64,000 bases of DNA from UM-FILTER-33-9 sp964530235 (GCA_964530235.1 CAZGYB010000001.1:186001-250000); one strand, 5' to 3'. Shown: positions 42,755 through 51,507, counted from the stretch's first letter. Numbers and translations are program-made. The notes: a model not told the origin generated them from the letters alone.

Positions 42755-44164
42755 TTACGATGCACTTCGATGTTCTTTCGAAAAGTATTTTCGTTTAAGA
42801 TTGCACGGTAGATTATTTATACCTGCTCTTGTAATTTCTTGTATTCTTGTTTCATACTGATCATCCGTTCCTCCGGCATCCTTCATAACAACTTGAAACT
42901 CATTAGCTTGAGGGAATAAGGCAAAAACCGCCTCAGCTGTTAGCATAACGCGGGAAAAATATGTTTCCCAAAAAAAACTTTGCCAGGTTGAAAAATGAGG
43001 GATTCCCCACTTTCGGTGTAGTTCATGTAAAAATCTGGGAACATACACCATGTGTTTTCCTTTTGCTTCAAATTGAGCGAGTCTTTTTTCTTCCTCTTGT
43101 GAAAGCATGGGATTAAACACTAACTGCCAAAAGGGTGAAGTATTGTTAAGACGCAAAAAAGTGTTTGAAACTGCTGCGTCAACAAATAAATGCCAATCTA
43201 CATTCTTCTTTTTGTTTTCTCCGAGAGCGGCTAAACCAACTTGTTTGTTTGTTACTCTGTGTCTTCCCACATCTGTTTTATCTGCAATGATTAAAGCTAA
43301 TGTTTCGGAAGAGAGATTTTGAAGTGCAGCAGTTTTATCAGACGGAGTTTTTGCGGGAGGATCACAAGAATTAAAATAACTCTCAAGGGATTGTTCGTTA
43401 TGATACAGTATCGCTTGTGATACAATTTCCCACTGCTCTTTATCCGTTTGAAGTTCAGGAAATAAGTTTTCAGCTATATGTAGCGAAAGTAGTTCATGCT
43501 GTTTTCTGCTCAGAACATTGCCAATATCGTGTAGTATTCCCGCGATAAAAACTCTTCTTTGACTTTGTTCATCAATACCTGCTTCTTGTAAAATTGAGAT
43601 GGCTCTTTCTGAAACGAGAAGAACATGCTGGAGATCGTGAGAATTAAATCCATTCTTTTCTGAAGAATCAAGAGATGGATTTGCTAGTTCATAAAAGTCC
43701 GCTACTCTAGCTGTTAAAAATTCTTTGAGCTCTGCAATCTCCATAGTGTAGGGATTTTTCCCCTCTGGTATCTCAGCTTTTTGTAATAAAGCGTCAATAT
43801 TTATTCGACCGTCTGGTGTAAAAATCTGATCAACACTGTCTTTAAGTCTTGCGTTCAGAGCGGATAAGCGGGTAAAAAAAGCAAGCGCTGTTTCGGGACG
43901 CGGATCACGTAGACCAATAACGTCAGCTATTTTCTGTATAGGAGGGAAATGGGTTCGGGATAATAAACCAACAGCCATCAATCTGAAGCCGGCCGACTGT
44001 TCAAGCTCGCCATTATGCACAATAAGAGCTGGTCCGTTTTCAGGTACTATTTGACCCACAACCATCCATCTGTCTGCATTTGTTCTCTGATGAAAATCTC
44101 TCCCCACTTCCATAAACAAAAAATCCCGCGCTATGCGCGGGCAATTGTGCAACAAATAATCCAT
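42755..44164 (-). CDS. HD-domain phosphohydrolase-like protein
   Basis: 469 residues from the ATG at 44164 (452 from ATG 44113; the frame opens at 44245). The central HD domain has H-D-L-Q-H-V, L-H-D-I-G-N and a C-terminal A-D-K-T-D, as in metal-dependent nucleotide or phosphate hydrolases. An N-terminal domain of about 170 residues with V-H-N-G-E-L is unknown. The stop is 3 bases before the deoxynucleoside kinase ATG. A terminator-like hairpin followed by T6 lies inside the first 20 codons, so either the true start is 44113 or the hairpin is a regulatory attenuator. Confidence 0.75.
   Translation of the reverse strand: MDYLLHNCPRIARDFLFMEVGRDFHQRTNADRWMVVGQIVPENGPALIVHNGELEQSAGFRLMAVGLLSRTHFPPIQKIADVIGLRDPRPETALAFFTRLSALNARLKDSVDQIFTPDGRINIDALLQKAEIPEGKNPYTMEIAELKEFLTARVADFYELANPSLDSSEKNGFNSHDLQHVLLVSERAISILQEAGIDEQSQRRVFIAGILHDIGNVLSRKQHELLSLHIAENLFPELQTDKEQWEIVSQAILYHNEQSLESYFNSCDPPAKTPSDKTAALQNLSSETLALIIADKTDVGRHRVTNKQVGLAALGENKKKNVDWHLFVDAAVSNTFLRLNNTSPFWQLVFNPMLSQEEEKRLAQFEAKGKHMVYVPRFLHELHRKWGIPHFSTWQSFFWETYFSRVMLTAEAVFALFPQANEFQVVMKDAGGTDDQYETRIQEITRAGINNLPCNLKRKYFSKEHRSAS
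44118..44141 (-). terminator. Terminator-like hairpin at the start of the HD gene (possible attenuator)
   Basis: The reverse strand reads CCCGCGC-ATA-GCGCGGG followed by A and six T: a perfect 7-bp GC stem with a 3-base loop and a U-tract. It sits between two possible starts (44164 and 44113) of the HD-domain gene, downstream of a TATTAT -10 element. No gene upstream on this strand ends here, so attenuation of the HD/kinase operon is more likely than simple termination. Confidence 0.55.
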
Positions 44165-44225
44165 TTGAACCGTACCATAATAAAGTATACATATGGTATG
44201 TAAAAAAAACAAGTACAATAGGGTT

Positions 44226-45431
44226 ATGATTGTACTGTTGTTCACTATTTGGAGGGTTTTGGGCTTTTTTGTTGCCCTGCTTGCTCAACAAATCATTCCC
44301 TTTCTCGGTTTTTTTCCCTACCGCGAACTGCTTACCGACTACCGGCTCCCGACATTTATCTCTTCTTTCGCTAACTTTGACGGAACGCAGTATCTCACTT
44401 TAGTTCGCGAAGGGTACAACACCTATACTCAGGCATATTTTCCCCTTTACTTTCTTCTTGTAAAAGCGGTTGCGCTATTTTTCCCCATGTTCAACGCCCC
44501 GAGACCTCATAACGACCTTTTTGCTGGTCTTCTTGTTTCCAATGTTTTTTTTCTTGCAGGCTTATTGCTTTTCAAGAAATACCTATGCTTATTGTTTCCA
44601 GATAATAAAGGAATTGCGCTTTGGACTATATTTTGTCTACTCTGTTTTCCCACCTCGTTTTTTTTTGGCGCTGTCTATACCGAGGGACTCTTCTTTTTTT
44701 TGTTTATCGGGTCGTTGTATTTTCTGAAAAAAAAGAATTACGTATTGGCTTGTATTCTTGCGGGGCTTTCATCCGTAACGCGGTTAATGGGGGTTTTTTT
44801 GATTATTCCGTTCATATTAAGTCAAATTTCAAATATCAAAAGTCCCGCTTCGACCGCGAAGCGAGGCGAGCAAAACTTAAACTCAAAAGTTAAAAGTTTA
44901 TTGTTTTTATGCGCTCCTCTATTCGGGTGTATCGGTTATATGTTGTATTTATGGAAAACTGTTGGAGACCCGCTGTTTTTTTTCAATGCGCAACCTGTCT
45001 TTGGAGCAAACCGCTCAACGCATCTTATAGTACTCCCTCAAGTATATTATCGTTACTTAAAAATATTTTTCACTGCAGATTGGAGTTTCCAGTATTTTAT
45101 TTCACTGGTTGAGTTGAGTGTTTTTACTTTTGTATTTCTCATACTTGTTTTTGATCTGTTAAGAATTGTTAAATTGAACAAACATTGGAAATTGGAAATT
45201 AGAAATTACGACCGACTCGCTCTTAATCTGTTTTCATTCGCTAATATAATTTTACCGGCGCTAACCGGAACTTTTTCTTCAATCCCCCGTTATGCGCTTT
45301 TTTCTCTTTCGTTTTTTTTATATCTGGCAGAGATAAAAAATACAGCAGTTAAAATTGCAGTTACAGGGATATTTTTGGTTCTTCATGTAATTCTTCTCGG
45401 GTTCTTTATTCAGGGGTATTTTGTGGGGTGA
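44226..45431 (+). CDS. PIG-V-like GT-C mannosyltransferase-type membrane protein
   Basis: 401 residues with about ten hydrophobic helices. The first loop has the motif F-D-G-T-Q-Y-L-T-L-V-R-E-G-Y followed by Y-F-P-L-Y, like the DxxxY...G motif of GPI-mannosyltransferase II relatives. It probably uses a polyprenyl-phosphate sugar on the outer face. The frame opens at ATG 44193, but TACAAT at 44214-44219 lies 6 bases before ATG 44226, which I prefer. A palindromic insert (44849-44866) and a degenerate aattgga-type repeat (45185-45210) interrupt cytoplasmic loops without breaking the frame. Confidence 0.82.
   Translation: MIVLLFTIWRVLGFFVALLAQQIIPFLGFFPYRELLTDYRLPTFISSFANFDGTQYLTLVREGYNTYTQAYFPLYFLLVKAVALFFPMFNAPRPHNDLFAGLLVSNVFFLAGLLLFKKYLCLLFPDNKGIALWTIFCLLCFPTSFFFGAVYTEGLFFFLFIGSLYFLKKKNYVLACILAGLSSVTRLMGVFLIIPFILSQISNIKSPASTAKRGEQNLNSKVKSLLFLCAPLFGCIGYMLYLWKTVGDPLFFFNAQPVFGANRSTHLIVLPQVYYRYLKIFFTADWSFQYFISLVELSVFTFVFLILVFDLLRIVKLNKHWKLEIRNYDRLALNLFSFANIILPALTGTFSSIPRYALFSLSFFLYLAEIKNTAVKIAVTGIFLVLHVILLGFFIQGYFVG
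44849..44866 (+). repeat. Palindromic element within a coding region
   Basis: CGCTTCG-ACCG-CGAAGCG, preceded by CC and followed by AGGCGAGC, lies inside the GT-C gene in a predicted loop rich in Ser, Ala, Lys and Asn. It keeps the reading frame. It resembles in-frame palindromic insertions described in some bacterial genomes. Confidence 0.5.
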
Positions 45432-45450
45432 TATAATTACGAAGAGTTCA

Positions 45451-45523
45451 GGGCCCATGGCGTAACGGCTATCGCGCTTCCATGGCATGGAAGAGACTAG
45501 GGGTTCAAATCCCCTTGGGTCCA
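45451..45523 (+). tRNA. tRNA-Ala (anticodon GGC)
   Basis: Acceptor GGGCCCA/TGGGTCC (one G-T pair), anticodon stem CTTCC/GGAAG with loop ATGGCAT giving GGC, T stem AGGGG/CCCCT with loop TTCAAAT, discriminator A; CCA not fully encoded. A TATAAT at 45432-45437 is 13 bases upstream and overlaps the end of the GT-C gene. Confidence 0.9.
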
Positions 45524-45537
45524 CCGCAAAGACTGTT

Positions 45538-45837
45538 TTATTTACGTATCTCAAAAACTTCAAAAATTTCCTTCGGCTCCTGCCAGAATATCTCAACGTC
45601 ATCAACCCGCGACACAGACGGTCCTTCCTTTACCTTTTTAAGCATCTCCTCGACTTGATCGACCTCACCCTGAAAAACAGCCTCTACCCCACCTGACGAC
45701 CCAAACACATGGGAATTCTCATGGTTGTTTCGAATCCATCCAAAAACCTTTATAAATTTGCTTTGGATCTTTACCCAAGCACGGAAGCCGACCCCAATAA
45801 CATCGCCTTTTATATATACATGCGCCTGTTTTAACAT
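45538..45837 (-). CDS. acyP: Acylphosphatase
   Basis: Hydrolyses carboxyl-phosphate bonds. 99 residues with the catalytic arginine R19 in G-V-G-F-R and asparagine N37 in G-W-I-R-N, then the G-G-V-E-A-V-F-Q-G strand, the full alpha/beta sandwich pattern. It is transcribed after the TPR-like protein gene upstream (10 bases between), and its end is close to the convergent tRNA-Ala. Confidence 0.93.
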   Translation of the reverse strand: MLKQAHVYIKGDVIGVGFRAWVKIQSKFIKVFGWIRNNHENSHVFGSSGGVEAVFQGEVDQVEEMLKKVKEGPSVSRVDDVEIFWQEPKEIFEVFEIRK

Positions 45838-45847
45838 ATGAAACCTT

Positions 45848-46285
45848 TTATAATGATAAACCCGGGTCTATCTCTCGAGCCTTGCGCAAATACACCCCTC
45901 CATCCTTCCCTGTTTTTAACTTAAGTTGTGCAATGTTGTAGTTAAGATCTCGTGAATCTGGAGACTGTTCTAACAGTTTTAACAAAGATTTCGCAAGTTC
46001 CTCATCTTTTCTCTTTTCAAAAAAAACCTCTTGTTCAATCTGGACGCCATACTTGTTTTTATACAACAAAAACAGTTTGCCAAACTCCGGAAGCGATCTA
46101 ATATCTTTTAAAACTAAGCCTATGGTGCTCCGCTCATCACGGACAAGTTGCGGATACTTTTCTGAAACGGTTTGAGAGAGAATAATGTTGTAGCTAAGCA
46201 GAATGGGAAGAACAAAAAAAACAACCACAGATGCCACGCCGTGCATTACCGCTTTCGGATGATAAAATCGTGTGTACCAACCCAT
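45848..46285 (-). CDS. Membrane-anchored protein with TPR-like C-terminus
   Basis: 145 residues with one membrane helix (V-V-V-F-F-V-L-P-I-L-L-S-Y-N-I-I-L) and a helical C-terminal part with a TPR-like unit (N-Y-N-I-A-Q-L-K-L-K-T-G-K-D-G-G-V-Y-L-R-K-A). The ATG at 46285 is preferred over one at 46327 because TATACT lies 6 bases before it. It shares a palindromic promoter with the divergent HerA/VirD4-type ATPase. Function unknown; a partner of that ATPase is possible. Confidence 0.7.
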   Translation of the reverse strand: MGWYTRFYHPKAVMHGVASVVVFFVLPILLSYNIILSQTVSEKYPQLVRDERSTIGLVLKDIRSLPEFGKLFLLYKNKYGVQIEQEVFFEKRKDEELAKSLLKLLEQSPDSRDLNYNIAQLKLKTGKDGGVYLRKAREIDPGLSL

Positions 46286-46291
46286 AACAAT

Positions 46292-46301
46292 AGTATATAC
46301 T
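46292..46301. promoter_or_regulatory. Palindromic bidirectional -10 element (AGTATATACT)
   Basis: The 10-base palindrome contains TATACT on each strand. The reverse box (46292-46297) is 6 bases from ATG 46285 and the forward box (46296-46301) is 6 bases from ATG 46308. Both divergent genes would have leaderless transcripts from overlapping promoters that cannot be occupied at once. Confidence 0.6.
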
Positions 46302-46307
46302 TTTTTT

Positions 46308-48665
46308 ATGGATATTGCCGTTGCCATTCCTTCACTCTATGAGCGTTTGATGACGCTTGCGATTGCGTTAGTCGCGTCTCTCACCGCAGGAGGGGCTACC
46401 TTTATTTTTATTTACTTACTTGTCCTTTTTTTCCGCATCAAAAGAAGGGAGCAGATCTCGCTCGAAATGGTTACTCTTGAGATTCAACTGCAAAAAGAAA
46501 ACGAAATAAAAATTGACGCTGCCGAACAGATGTTTGCCTCGTTTACTACGCTGAAAAAGGGTGGTTTTTTTTCTTTTTTGGAGGTTGATGATACTATCGG
46601 GTTTGAGATTGTTGGGAAAAAAGCAGATATCCGCTTTTACGTTTCCTCACCCGCTAAAATTGTCGACCTGGTTGAAAAAACGATTTACGGATACTACCCA
46701 ACCGCTGATATTAAAAAGGTTGACGAACCCAACATCTACTCTGAAAAGGGAAAGGTTGTATACGGGGCGCTTGTTCAAAAAGACGAACCATACATGCCTA
46801 TTAAAACATATCGCGATCTTCCAACAGACCCCCTTGCTTCAATAACCTCCGCCCTCTCAAAAATGGGGGAAGATGAGGGTGCGATCATTCAGATTCTCAT
46901 TCGTCCTTCAAAACCAAAGTGGAAAAAACTGGGAAAGTCATACGTTTCTTCCACTAAAAAAAATGAGGCGAATCCTGAAAAAGCGACCTTTAAAACCGAC
47001 CCGAAAACACTGGAAAAAATTGACGATAAGTGCTCGCGGCCGGGTTTTGAAACTACAATCCGCTATGTTGTTTCGGCACAAAGTAAAGATGTTGCCGGAA
47101 TCCACCTTCGCAACATCTCGTCTGCATTTTCACAGATGAACTCAGACCTCAATTCGTTAAAAAAACCACGCATTTGGTTTGCCGGCGGATTTATGGTTAA
47201 CTTTATTTACAAATTTTTTCCGGTGCTGGAACCCCCGTTTCTTCGATCTGTTTCTGTTTTTTCAACCGATGAACTGGCCACCATGTTTCACCTCCCCAAC
47301 AAAACAATTGAAACCCCGCATATTCAATGGCTTAAGGCAAAAACCGCTCCAGTCGCAGCTGAGGTACCGAGCGTTGGGGGGACATTTATGGGCTTTGGAT
47401 ACTATCGAGGAACAAGGCGTCCCATCAATATAAATCCGGTTGACCGAATGAGACATACCTATATTATTGGGAAAACGGGTGTCGGAAAATCTGAGCTTTT
47501 AAAAGAAATGATTAAACAGGATATTAAAGCGGGCTACGGGGTTTGTGTCATTGACCCACACGGCGACCTTATCACCGACACCCTTAAGTTTATTCCTCCT
47601 GAGCGAGCTGAGGACGTTATTCATTTTGACCCATCTGACATGGAGCGCCCGCTCGGTCTAAACCTACTTGAGGCAAAAACAGAGGAAGAAAAACATTTTA
47701 TTACCACAGCAATCATTAACTTGATGTACAAACTGTATGACCCGCAGCGGACCGGAATTATTGGTCCTCGTTTTGAACACGCGGTGCGCAATGCCATGCT
47801 CACCATCATGTGTGAACCGGGCGCTACCTTTGTTGAAATCGTTCGCGTTCTCACCGACCAAAAATATGTGCAAGAGCTTCTTCCAAAAGTTCAGGATCCT
47901 ATTGTGCGCCGGTATTGGACTGACCAAATAGCCCAAACGTCTGATTTTCACAAATCTGAGGTGTTGGACTATATAGTTTCTAAGTTCGGCCGTTTTGTTA
48001 CCAATAAAACTATCAGAAATATTATCGGACAATCAAAATCTTCATTTGACTTTAGAAAGGTTATGGACGAGGGCAAAATTCTTCTTATTAATCTTTCCAA
48101 AGGAAAGCTTGGTGAAGAAAACTCAAGCTTTCTTGGATTGGTTATTATTCCCAAAATTCTTATGTCTGCAATGAGTCGACAGGAAATACCAGAAGACGAC
48201 CGAAGAGATTTTTACCTATATGTAGACGAGTTCCAAAACTTCGCAACACCAGACTTTGCGGTTATTCTTTCCGAGGCAAGAAAATACCACCTCGGACTCA
48301 CTGTTGCCAACCAGTTTATCGGACAGATGGATGAGGAGGTAAAAAATGCGGTTTTCGGAAACGTTGGAACAATGATTGCTTTTCGTGTTGGCGTGACGGA
48401 CGCATCATACATACAGCGCGAGTTTCAGCCGGTTTTTGGAGAGTCAGACCTAATCAACATTGAACGTTTTCATGCGTACATGAAGACCATTGTAAGAAAC
48501 GAGCCGGTTCCCCCATTTTCAATCGATATGACAAAAGATATTAGTAAGCTTAAGAATGAGGCAAACAGCAAGATAGCTGAGGCAATTGTTCAGTTGTCCC
48601 GATTGAAATACGGCAAACCACGTGAGCTTATAGAGGCAGAAGTATCACAAAGATCTAAACTATGA
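46308..48665 (+). CDS. Type IV secretion-type DNA-transfer ATPase (VirD4/TraD/HerA-like)
   Basis: 785 residues: an N-terminal membrane helix (A-L-V-A-S-L-T-A-G-G-A-T-F-I-F-I-Y), a 340-residue region of two beta-rich domains, then an ATPase with Walker A G-K-T-G-V-G-K-S-E, V-I-D-P-H-G-D, a Walker B-like Y-L-Y-V-D-E-F-Q-N-F and the sensor region V-A-N-Q-F-I-G-Q. Such proteins are widespread in CPR genomes and are thought to move DNA or protein or drive pili; the partners here are unknown. The start at 46308 is set by the palindromic promoter. The stop overlaps the next gene (ATGA). Confidence 0.88.
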   Translation: MDIAVAIPSLYERLMTLAIALVASLTAGGATFIFIYLLVLFFRIKRREQISLEMVTLEIQLQKENEIKIDAAEQMFASFTTLKKGGFFSFLEVDDTIGFEIVGKKADIRFYVSSPAKIVDLVEKTIYGYYPTADIKKVDEPNIYSEKGKVVYGALVQKDEPYMPIKTYRDLPTDPLASITSALSKMGEDEGAIIQILIRPSKPKWKKLGKSYVSSTKKNEANPEKATFKTDPKTLEKIDDKCSRPGFETTIRYVVSAQSKDVAGIHLRNISSAFSQMNSDLNSLKKPRIWFAGGFMVNFIYKFFPVLEPPFLRSVSVFSTDELATMFHLPNKTIETPHIQWLKAKTAPVAAEVPSVGGTFMGFGYYRGTRRPININPVDRMRHTYIIGKTGVGKSELLKEMIKQDIKAGYGVCVIDPHGDLITDTLKFIPPERAEDVIHFDPSDMERPLGLNLLEAKTEEEKHFITTAIINLMYKLYDPQRTGIIGPRFEHAVRNAMLTIMCEPGATFVEIVRVLTDQKYVQELLPKVQDPIVRRYWTDQIAQTSDFHKSEVLDYIVSKFGRFVTNKTIRNIIGQSKSSFDFRKVMDEGKILLINLSKGKLGEENSSFLGLVIIPKILMSAMSRQEIPEDDRRDFYLYVDEFQNFATPDFAVILSEARKYHLGLTVANQFIGQMDEEVKNAVFGNVGTMIAFRVGVTDASYIQREFQPVFGESDLINIERFHAYMKTIVRNEPVPPFSIDMTKDISKLKNEANSKIAEAIVQLSRLKYGKPRELIEAEVSQRSKL

Positions 48666-49375
48666 TTACATTTACCGCTGTGCTTTTAGAAAAAAAAGAG
48701 GTTGCTCCCAGTGTTTTTTTTCTCACATTTGCGTGTGAAAAAAATCAGACCATAAACTTTAAAGCCGGTCAGTATGTTGTTGTTTCAGTTCCGGAAGGCA
48801 GCACGACTGTTAAACGACTTTACTCAATTGCAACCTCCGCAAACACACAGACACAATTTGGTCTTCTTATAAAGCGTGTCGAAAACGGCGTTGGGTCTGG
48901 CTATCTTACCGGGCTTTCTGTTGGTGAATCAGCCCAGATGACAGGACCGGCCGGTCTTTTTTCAATACAAGACTCTCCGCTTCATAAAATATTTCTTGCA
49001 ACCGGAACGGGAATCGCCCCCATTCTGAGTTTTCTCACTACGTACAACGCCCTATCTGGCTCTCTTTTTTGGGGTCTTCAGACAAAAAACGATGTCTTTT
49101 TCACCGATTTATTTGTTGACCTTCGAAGAAAGAACCCGCTTTTTGACTTCCGGATCTGTCTTTCCCGCGAACAAATACTCCCAGCGGCTGATTACCTATA
49201 CGGAGGAAGGGTCAACTTCGGCCTGAATTCGTACATGGCAAAAAGAGGGTGGAGCTTGGTAGAAGACCGGTTCGAGTACTATGTTTGCGGCTCAAGGAAC
49301 GTGGTTGAGGCGCTCAAAAACGACCTTCTTGCGCGAGGAGTTAAAAAAGAAAGGCTGTTCTTCGAAAAGTATTAG
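48662..49375 (+). CDS. Ferredoxin-NADP reductase-like FAD/NAD(P)-binding oxidoreductase
   Basis: 237 residues, a minimal FNR module: FAD-binding R-L-Y-S-I-A-T-S, the following G-x-G-S-G-Y-L loop, the NAD(P)-binding A-T-G-T-G-I-A-P-I and a C-terminal Y-V-C-G-S-R. No ferredoxin or 2Fe-2S domain is fused, so the electron partner is not visible. It is coupled to the ATPase gene by an ATGA overlap, an unusual pairing with no clear functional reason. Confidence 0.88.
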   Translation: MITFTAVLLEKKEVAPSVFFLTFACEKNQTINFKAGQYVVVSVPEGSTTVKRLYSIATSANTQTQFGLLIKRVENGVGSGYLTGLSVGESAQMTGPAGLFSIQDSPLHKIFLATGTGIAPILSFLTTYNALSGSLFWGLQTKNDVFFTDLFVDLRRKNPLFDFRICLSREQILPAADYLYGGRVNFGLNSYMAKRGWSLVEDRFEYYVCGSRNVVEALKNDLLARGVKKERLFFEKY

Positions 49376-49424
49376 GAACATACGCTTGCATTCCAGAAAA
49401 CAGTGTGTTATATTATAGGCTGTT

Positions 49425-50288
49425 ATGGAACAATTCATGCCTAGAGCCTTAATTCAAGACTTTATAACACACCTTCAGAAAGCTGGAAAGTCTGCGTTTA
49501 CATTGGTGGCTTATAAAAAAGACCTTGAGCAGTTTGTTGGACACCTCTCGTCAGGAGAAAAAACAGACATTCGCGAGGTAAAAAAAGAAGACATTGAGGC
49601 CTTTATAGAGAAGTTATTAAAAGAGGGGTATACTAAGAAGTCTGCTTCGAGGAAGCTGAATTCTGTGCGGACTTTTTTCCGCTATCTAAAAAACAACCTA
49701 ACAATTGACCACAACCCCTCACTCGATGTCTCTCATCCAAAATACTCGCAGTCTGCGCCCCGTATACTCAGCAAGCTTGAATATCACGCTCTTCGAGATT
49801 TTGCAAAAGATGATGCGCGCACCTATGCGCTTATTGAAACCCTCTTGCAAACGGGGATTAAGATCGGAGAGCTTGCAAGTATTCATGTCGAAGACGTAAA
49901 AGACGGCTCGCTGCACATCCGCCCCTACGGAAACAACCCCTCAAGAGAAATTCCGTTTAATAAGTCTGCAAAACGGGCAGTTTCAGAATATTTGAAAATC
50001 CGCGATCAGGGTGCAACCGACCCCCACCTATTCATAACAAGAAGCGGAAAGCCCATTCTTATTCGCAACATCCGCCAGATTATCAACCGATGTTTTCGTG
50101 AGGTTGAAATTGAACGAGCGACAGTAAATGATCTCAGAAACACATTTATAGCTCAACAGCTTCTCAACGGCGCCTCTCTCGAGTATATTGCGAGAATTGT
50201 CGGACACAAGCGACTTTCTTCAACAGAGCGATTTCTCAACCTCGTTAAAGAAGAGGTTACCCGAAAAGAAAAACTAGGAGAACTATAA
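49425..50288 (+). CDS. Tyrosine-recombinase-fold (Xer-like) protein with degenerate active site
   Basis: 287 residues. The N-terminal SAM-like core-binding domain (residues 5-92) and C-terminal catalytic fold (110-280) align with XerC/D. However, the catalytic positions are changed: Arg I is K146 (T-G-I-K-I-G-E-L), the HxxR histidine is N235 (N-D-L-R), and the nucleophile tyrosine is F270 (S-T-E-R-F-L-N-L). R238 and H261 remain, and the beta-hairpin lysine appears absent. Such a protein should bind DNA but not cut it. It has its own TATTAT box 8 bases before the ATG and lies tail to tail with dnaN beside the candidate origin. Confidence 0.87.
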   Translation: MEQFMPRALIQDFITHLQKAGKSAFTLVAYKKDLEQFVGHLSSGEKTDIREVKKEDIEAFIEKLLKEGYTKKSASRKLNSVRTFFRYLKNNLTIDHNPSLDVSHPKYSQSAPRILSKLEYHALRDFAKDDARTYALIETLLQTGIKIGELASIHVEDVKDGSLHIRPYGNNPSREIPFNKSAKRAVSEYLKIRDQGATDPHLFITRSGKPILIRNIRQIINRCFREVEIERATVNDLRNTFIAQQLLNGASLEYIARIVGHKRLSSTERFLNLVKEEVTRKEKLGEL

Positions 50289-50294
50289 TCTTTC

Positions 50295-51392
50295 TTACTC
50301 CTGAATCCGCACCGGCATAATAATATGCAAAAGGTCTTTGTACTTTTCAGTTCTAAACACAACGGGCGCATCGGACCTGAGAATCTCAATACTAACCGAG
50401 GCATCCCCTACGCTGCTCAAAAAATCAACCAAAAACTTGTAGTTAAATGCGGTTTTCTGTTCCTCTCCTTTCATTTCTATATCAATTTGAGTGCTGTTTC
50501 CGTTGTTTGGGTTTGTTTTCGGGGTCATCCAAAGTCCGTCTTTTTTAAATTCACACAAAATGATGTTTGACTGATCTCTTGCAAAAACAGCAACAATCTT
50601 AATGTTCCTCAACAGCTCTTTCCCATCCACTCGGACCACCGTCCGGCTCTCTGCGGGAATAACTTTTTCGAACGGAGGAAACTCTCCCTCTATCAGTCTC
50701 GAATAATATCGATCTTGGCCCACACGAACACAAATTGCCTTCTCTTTTTCATACGAAATGAGCTTAACCGTCTTTTCTCTTTTAATTTGCTGTAATACTT
50801 CATACAAAAATTCCGAGGGCACAAGCATACTCTTCATGCTGTCTTTGTTTGCGATCTTTAAAAGAGAGAGACGAAACCCGTCGGTTGAGACCATCAAAAG
50901 CTCCGGACCCGAACTGATAAAGTTTACCCCGCTTAAAACGGGCCGGGAGTCGTCGCGGGAAGAAGAGAAAAGAACTGCGGGGAGGTTTTTTTCAAAAAAA
51001 GAAGTCTCTAAAACAACCTCTTCCGACTCCCCGTTCGGCGGTGACGGAAAGTCCGATCCTGCAAGAACAGGAAAGGTCCCCCTGGTTTTGCCTTGTGATA
51101 GAATCATTTGCCTTTCTTCAATCTCGGCGATGATTTCTTCCTGCTCAAGAAGGCTAAGAAATTCTTGAACTTTTTTCAAATCAAGAAGTATGTTTTTATC
51201 GCCTTTTCCTCCTGTCTTCATAAGGGTCTGATAGTAGTAAGAAAGATTTGTGGAGCAGATCTCCATTTCCCCGTCTTTACATTTTAAAAGGGCCGATTGA
51301 AGCGATTGGGGTGTTCCAATTTTATGAGAAGTAAAACGAATAGCCGTGTTTATTTTTTCCAAGAACTCACTTCTTTTTAGTTCGATTTTCAT
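50295..51392 (-). CDS. dnaN: DNA polymerase III beta subunit (sliding clamp)
   Basis: Processivity clamp of the replicative polymerase. 365 residues with the usual three-domain layout; recognisable parts are S-R-D-D-S-R-P-V-L-S-G-V in the second domain, S-T-D-G-F-R-L-S, and the C-terminal hydrophobic-pocket residues with a V-F-R-T and I-M-P-V-R ending. It follows dnaA in the same direction with a 115-base AT-rich gap (51393-51507). A TATATA box is 7 bases before the ATG, so it may be transcribed separately from dnaA. Confidence 0.96.
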   Translation of the reverse strand: MKIELKRSEFLEKINTAIRFTSHKIGTPQSLQSALLKCKDGEMEICSTNLSYYYQTLMKTGGKGDKNILLDLKKVQEFLSLLEQEEIIAEIEERQMILSQGKTRGTFPVLAGSDFPSPPNGESEEVVLETSFFEKNLPAVLFSSSRDDSRPVLSGVNFISSGPELLMVSTDGFRLSLLKIANKDSMKSMLVPSEFLYEVLQQIKREKTVKLISYEKEKAICVRVGQDRYYSRLIEGEFPPFEKVIPAESRTVVRVDGKELLRNIKIVAVFARDQSNIILCEFKKDGLWMTPKTNPNNGNSTQIDIEMKGEEQKTAFNYKFLVDFLSSVGDASVSIEILRSDAPVVFRTEKYKDLLHIIMPVRIQE

Positions 51393-51507
51393 AAATAGTT
51401 ATATATAAAATAGTAGTAGTAGAGAGCGTGTATAAGTGTATAAAATAACGTTTATATTTTCAACACAAACTAACGGAAAAAAAACCCCTGTTTACAGTCT
51501 GTGCATA

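Noticed and set aside
49425..50288. Integrase of a mobile element
   Set aside because: The active site is degenerate, no attachment site duplication or cargo was found, and the neighbours are core replication genes.
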